A stretch of DNA of 27,227 nucleotides from Bacteroidota bacterium (lineage in GTDB: Bacteria > Bacteroidota > Bacteroidia > Flavobacteriales_D > Crocinitomicaceae): the NCBI GenBank assembly GCA_024280195.1, contig JAJRQP010000290.1, forward strand, positions 1 to 27,227, read 5' to 3'. Positions within the stretch are counted from its first letter, which is position 1. Each line of letters opens with the position of its first letter. The notes beneath the pieces are model-generated. The model was given only the letters and a program-made list of their open reading frames with translations. It made no database searches and had not been told where the DNA came from. Shown here one piece after another: positions 24,087 through 27,227 of this stretch. A program made the position numbers and the translations under genes.

Positions 24087-25202
24087 ACTTTTTGAATGGA
24101 ATTTCCTCCAAGAGAACCAATATTCATCAGTCAAAACAATTTTCTCTAAATTTTTTTTGATTGAACCACCAAGATGTTTTCCGGAAAAGTCCCAATTAGT
24201 CTTAGAAAGCTTATCCACAAGTTGATTGTTTTCGATTGCTAATTCAAAATTGATTGTTTTGAATCCAATTATAGTCGTTCCAATTGAAACCAATGTAAGG
24301 TCTAGTTTTTCATTCTTAATGATGCCTTTCTTTAGAATTTCTTCTTTTAAATAAAAGACTTCTTCACTAATTGAAGTATCAACAATGCCAATTACTAGTG
24401 TTTTTGATGAAAAAGTTGTGTCCTTATTTGAAAGTCCGGGTGTTAACTCAGACGACATGACTTTTTTCCAAACTCCAGGCATCGGAAGTTTGAAAGGTCT
24501 CAGGTCATTTTTGGTGATTAGAGCAGCTTGAGGTAGAGTTTTTAAATTCTTAACATACTTCCATGGAAGTATTTGAAAAGGAATCATTTTTAACGTTGCA
24601 GGGTGTAATTCTCCAATAATAGAATCAAAGGTTGCTTGTTGGAAAAACGTTCCAGTCTTCTTATCAGCAACAATCATGTTTGCATTTTTAAATGAAGCTA
24701 CAAATAAAGGACCCAATTCTGTTACATCAAATGGAATGATGCTCCTGCACATTGCGCAATAAGTAAGTGCAATGATTTTGTCGTTGAATTGATCATTGAT
24801 AATGTGGTGATGAATAACATAGTCTAAGGGATACGCTTTTGTAACTCCTTCGTATTCAATAAGTGCAATTTCTTGTTCATCTGATAATGGAAGGCTTTCT
24901 AGATCTTTAGTCATTTCAGGAAAAAAAACTGCTTTAAACCAGTTAGACTGGTGGATTTTATAGGTTAGAATGACAGCTAGTCCAGAAATTATCAGTGGAG
25001 CAACGGCATTTACTGGAAAGGCATTGTTTGATTGGAGAAAAACAGTAGTCGCGAGACCAATGAAAAGAATCCAAATTGTTGGCTTTCGATAATGATAATG
25101 GTAGTATAGTAATTTTACAGGAAACTTTTCTACTAACGTAAAAATTGCCCCCATACCAATGAGTAAAGAAAAAAAAGCAATTAAGTAATAAAAAGTCACC
25201 AT
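24066..25202 (-). CDS. DUF3179 domain membrane protein
   Basis: A 378-residue protein with three N-terminal membrane helices (about 4-23, 42-58, 64-82) and a DUF3179 domain. Diagnostic pieces: PLDYVIHHHIIND at 125-137, TYCAMCRS at 147-154 with the Cys149/Cys152 pair in place of the common TYCPLC, TGTFFQQATFDSIIGE, and WDFSGKHLGGS near the C terminus before TDEYWFSWRKFH. The domain's biochemical role is unknown to me. The last eight codons (KSKLLRIE) and the stop lie in or at the border of sequence derived from maf. The gene starts 57 nt after the intact maf stop, on the same strand, and probably shares the ubiA-maf transcript. Confidence 0.85.
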   Translation of the reverse strand: MVTFYYLIAFFSLLIGMGAIFTLVEKFPVKLLYYHYHYRKPTIWILFIGLATTVFLQSNNAFPVNAVAPLIISGLAVILTYKIHQSNWFKAVFFPEMTKDLESLPLSDEQEIALIEYEGVTKAYPLDYVIHHHIINDQFNDKIIALTYCAMCRSIIPFDVTELGPLFVASFKNANMIVADKKTGTFFQQATFDSIIGELHPATLKMIPFQILPWKYVKNLKTLPQAALITKNDLRPFKLPMPGVWKKVMSSELTPGLSNKDTTFSSKTLVIGIVDTSISEEVFYLKEEILKKGIIKNEKLDLTLVSIGTTIIGFKTINFELAIENNQLVDKLSKTNWDFSGKHLGGSIKKNLEKIVLTDEYWFSWRKFHSKSKLLRIE

Positions 25203-25259
25203 TGTTTATGTTTATATAAAAATAGTATAATGTTATCAATACCTCTGCTAAACACCTAT

Positions 25260-25829
25260 CTATTCAAAATTAATTAAAGTTTTGTAAACATCATGTACCG
25301 GCAATCCCATGACATTGTAAAAGCAACCTTCTATTTTCTCGACTCCTACCATTCCTATCCATTCTTGTATTCCATAAGAACCTGCTTTGTCAAAAGGTTG
25401 ATAGTCATCTATGTAATAATGAATTTGTTCGTCGCTCAACTCTGAGAAATAAACGGTTGTGCTCGTAGAAAAGTTAGACTCTTTATTCTTACTGACTAAA
25501 TTGACACCGGTAATAACCTCATGAGAATTACTAGATAAGCTACGAAGCATAGAAAAAGCCTCCTCTTTATTCTTCGGTTTGCCTAAAATTTCGCCTTGAT
25601 GCAAAACAACTGTGTCAGAGGTTAAAAGAATTTCTCCATCTTGCAAGGAGTCAATCAATGGAGCAGCTTTTAGTTTTGCTAAGTATCCAGCAACTTCCAA
25701 CGCAGGTAAATTATCTGGATAGTTTTCTTCAACTTCTTTTGTTCTAATTTCAAAAGGAAATCCTAATTCTTTGATTAATTCTTGCCTTCTTGGAGACTTT
25801 GAACCGAGAATAATTTTAAACTTATCCAT
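25260..25829 (-). CDS. maf: Maf-family nucleotide pyrophosphatase
   Basis: A 189-residue protein of standard Maf length. SKSPRRQ at 10-16 is the phosphate-binding motif, SDTVV around Asp72 holds the metal-binding acid, and DKAGSYGIQ at 147-155 is the substrate loop of the dTTP/UTP pyrophosphatase (YhdE) subtype. It hydrolyses dTTP, UTP or modified nucleotides to monophosphates, a house-cleaning role also tied to septum inhibition in Bacillus. The start overlaps the stop of the prenyltransferase gene by 8 nt, a pairing I recall as common in Bacteroidota. Its 3' end is duplicated downstream of DUF3179. Confidence 0.93.
   Translation of the reverse strand: MDKFKIILGSKSPRRQELIKELGFPFEIRTKEVEENYPDNLPALEVAGYLAKLKAAPLIDSLQDGEILLTSDTVVLHQGEILGKPKNKEEAFSMLRSLSSNSHEVITGVNLVSKNKESNFSTSTTVYFSELSDEQIHYYIDDYQPFDKAGSYGIQEWIGMVGVEKIEGCFYNVMGLPVHDVYKTLINFE
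25279..25305 (-). repeat. 27-bp direct repeat, copy B (in intact maf)
   Basis: Encodes the LPVHDVYK region of Maf and equals 23961-23987 base for base. Confidence 0.88.
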
Positions 25830-26775
25830 ACATCACCAGTAAGTTCCAATAAATTGGCGTTAGCATTCCTGATACCATCGCTAATTTTACCAAATGATTG
25901 ATACGTCTGAAGTCTTTTTTAGAATTTGCTTTTGGAAGTAGTGCATAGCAAAGAACAACAAAGAATGCTGAAAGAAGGATAGGCACTAAGGAAAGGAAAT
26001 TAAGACTATCTGTGTTTAACCAAATAATGAAAGAGCCAATAATAGTTCCAGAAAGAATAACTGCTGCAACGACTTTTGATTTTGCATAGCCAAGAACGAT
26101 AGGTAATGTTTTAGCAGGTAGTTTTTTATCTCCCTCAACATCTTCCATGTCTTTCACAATTTCTCTTGCTAGGTTGAGTATAAACGCAAAACAAGCTAAG
26201 CCGAGAGAAATGTAAAAGATATAGTTATGTTTCAATTCTCCCAGAAAAGGTAAGTAGTTTGAATTGAATTCTGCAGAACTCATTGCGTAAACTTGGTGAA
26301 AGTAAAATCCAACCAACAATGTGACCATAGCTGTCAACAGAGCAATGAGAACATTACCTGTAAAAAAAAGTCGTTTCCCTTTCATAGAATAAAACCAAAG
26401 AATATTGATAGAAAGCAAATGGATAAATAGGTACAGAAAAGAATTCATCACATAACTCAGGTAAGCAGCAATACTGAAAGCAAGAAAATTGATCCCCCAA
26501 TGAGAGACGATTGCAACTCTTCGCTTCACATGTTTGCCAATGATTAACCGTTCAGGCTTATTGATTCGATCTGCTTTAATGTCAAAATAATCATTAATGA
26601 TGTTACCTGCAGCAGCAATTAAGATGGTAGAAAACACTAAAAGAGAAAAGGGGAGAGAGGATAATCCAAAATCGGCAACTTTCCCAAAAACAGATTCAAA
26701 ATACCAACCAAGGCCATACATTGTCAGTGCGACAATTAACAGATTGACAGGACGAATTAATTTGATGAAGTACAT
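25822..26775 (-). CDS. UbiA-family prenyltransferase, geranylgeranylglycerol-phosphate type
   Basis: A 317-residue polytopic membrane protein with about eight or nine helices. The two aspartate motifs of the UbiA superfamily are present: NDYFDIKAD at 61-69 and KDMEDVEGD at 208-216, which bind Mg-pyrophosphate of the prenyl donor. This branch is usually annotated geranylgeranylglycerol-phosphate geranylgeranyltransferase; in Bacteroidota the actual acceptor is not settled and quinone or glycerol-phosphate acceptors are both possible. It leads a minus-strand set with maf and DUF3179. Confidence 0.88.
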   Translation of the reverse strand: MYFIKLIRPVNLLIVALTMYGLGWYFESVFGKVADFGLSSLPFSLLVFSTILIAAAGNIINDYFDIKADRINKPERLIIGKHVKRRVAIVSHWGINFLAFSIAAYLSYVMNSFLYLFIHLLSINILWFYSMKGKRLFFTGNVLIALLTAMVTLLVGFYFHQVYAMSSAEFNSNYLPFLGELKHNYIFYISLGLACFAFILNLAREIVKDMEDVEGDKKLPAKTLPIVLGYAKSKVVAAVILSGTIIGSFIIWLNTDSLNFLSLVPILLSAFFVVLCYALLPKANSKKDFRRINHLVKLAMVSGMLTPIYWNLLVMYG

Positions 26776-26780
26776 GACTT

Positions 26781-26788
26781 CGAAGGTA
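26781..26788 (-). promoter_or_regulatory. Possible -7 element of the ubiA-maf-DUF3179 unit
   Basis: TACCTTCG on the minus strand (TAnnTTTG with one mismatch), 5 nt before the ATG at 26775. No -33 TTG was seen. Confidence 0.35.
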
Positions 26789-26887
26789 GTGATAATTTGT
26801 AATTGAGAATTATGTTTTGAGAATTAATAATTTTGGAGGTGTTCAATTCATATTTCAGTTCTCAACCAGAACTTATGCATTTATCTG

Positions 26888-26978
26888 TTCGGTATTCAAT
26901 GTTTTACATTGTTTATAACATCCAATAAGAAAAAGCGAATGAGCTTTTGATGGCATTCAACAGAAGAACGATGAAGTG
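26888..26978 (+). repeat. Imperfect direct repeat, unit 1
   Basis: Shares with unit 2 the blocks TTCAATRTTTTACATTRTTT (26895-26914), a TCCAATA box (26921-26927) and AACAGAAGAAYRATGAAGTG (26959-26978, 18 of 20). It has about 30 nt between the last two blocks that unit 2 lacks. Lies in the non-coding right end of the window. Confidence 0.65.
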
Positions 26979-27017
26979 TTGTAAGTGATTTAGTTTTCAC
27001 ATCGAAACTTTTACATT

Positions 27018-27089
27018 TTTCGGTTTATCATTCAATATTTTACATTATTTCTCATAATATCCAATATTGAACAGAAGAATAATGAAGTG
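27018..27089 (+). repeat. Imperfect direct repeat, unit 2
   Basis: Second copy, with the matching blocks at 27031-27050, around 27058-27066 and 27070-27089. It ends a few bases before the RHS-like reading frame begins. Confidence 0.65.
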
Positions 27090-27092
27090 ATT

Positions 27093-27227
27093 TCAACTTT
27101 AACCTTAACAAATTATCAATACGATCAATTAAATCGTATTATATCAATGGATGGAATGTATCCAGAACTAGGTAACTTAAATCAAGCATCGGGCTACAAT
27201 TCCACATACAGTTATGATGCAAATGGA
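27093..27227 (+). pseudogene. Start-less RHS/YD-repeat protein fragment, cut by the window edge
   Basis: This frame reads TLTLTNYQYDQLNRIISM and later YNSTYSYDANG, two classic YD-repeat units of RHS proteins (Y-x-YD-x-x-x-R and Y-x-YDANG). RHS proteins are very large wall-associated or secreted proteins, often with a variable C-terminal toxin. The frame stays open upstream only to a stop at 26991 and has no ATG before 27147, which is already inside the homology, and no signal peptide. It therefore looks like an internal piece of an RHS gene joined to the repeats: a remnant, or a silent cassette that recombines with a full-length gene. The rest lies beyond the edge, so use of ATG 27147 as a real start cannot be excluded. 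Confidence 0.6.

Noticed and set aside
23945..24127. Small gene of 60 codons on the minus strand
   Set aside because: Its C-terminal part is a frameshifted and deleted maf copy and its N-terminal part is DUF3179 in another frame; it is a by-product of the pseudogene.
26888..27089. Repeats at the right end as a CRISPR array
   Set aside because: Only two diverged units of unequal length, no short uniform repeat, no spacers of even length and no cas gene.

Overview
The window reads as an ordinary chromosomal stretch of an AT-rich Bacteroidota genome, most like Flavobacteriales and perhaps a Crocinitomicaceae or Fluviicola-like member (an inference from protein style, not proven). Evidence: a short Bacteroidetes-type primary sigma factor without region 1.1, several TAnnTTTG promoter boxes, few Shine-Dalgarno sites, a CarboxypepD_reg/plug/beta-barrel outer membrane receptor, many small SPII lipoproteins, DUF4294, the long N-terminally extended GAPDH, and a maf-ubiA prenyltransferase pair.

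Layout. 1-656 (minus) is the start of an oligopeptidase B-like lipoprotein cut by the window edge. 777-3195 (plus) is an O-methyltransferase, TruC and a secreted alpha/beta hydrolase. 3188-4324 (minus) is a chromate transporter. 4396-6002 (plus) is threonine aldolase, translationally coupled to a small lipoprotein. 6029-8358 (minus) holds two tandem membrane-anchored TerB/J-domain proteins and a DUF4294 protein, separated by a terminator. 8435-9603 (plus) is a lipoprotein and an AlkD-like DNA alkylation repair protein. 9645-13651 (minus) is GAPDH, RpoD and an HtrA/DegP protease, with a clear terminator after rpoD. 13786-16609 (plus) is a tightly overlapping set: dapF, an unknown gene, a GNAT acetyltransferase and mltG, which joins diaminopimelate synthesis to glycan-strand cleavage. 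16671-19139 is a secreted GH2 beta-mannosidase. 19216-22013 is an OsmC protein coupled to a TonB-dependent-receptor-like barrel. 22095-23948 is a B12-binding radical SAM protein. 23945-26775 (minus) is ubiA-type prenyltransferase, maf, a DUF3179 membrane protein and then a decayed second copy of the maf 3' end. 26776-27227 has no intact gene: it holds a weak promoter, a pair of diverged direct repeats and the beginning of an RHS/YD-repeat reading frame with no visible upstream start.

I did not find a CRISPR array, tRNA, rRNA, intact transposon or recognisable defence operon. The observations most worth following are the maf duplication that flanks DUF3179 and supplies its last codons, the start-less RHS fragment with its repeats at the right edge, and promoters that sit so close to start codons that leaderless or nearly leaderless mRNAs are predicted. 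Several gene starts were moved to a downstream ATG where the longest open frame began at TTG or overran a promoter, terminator or upstream gene.
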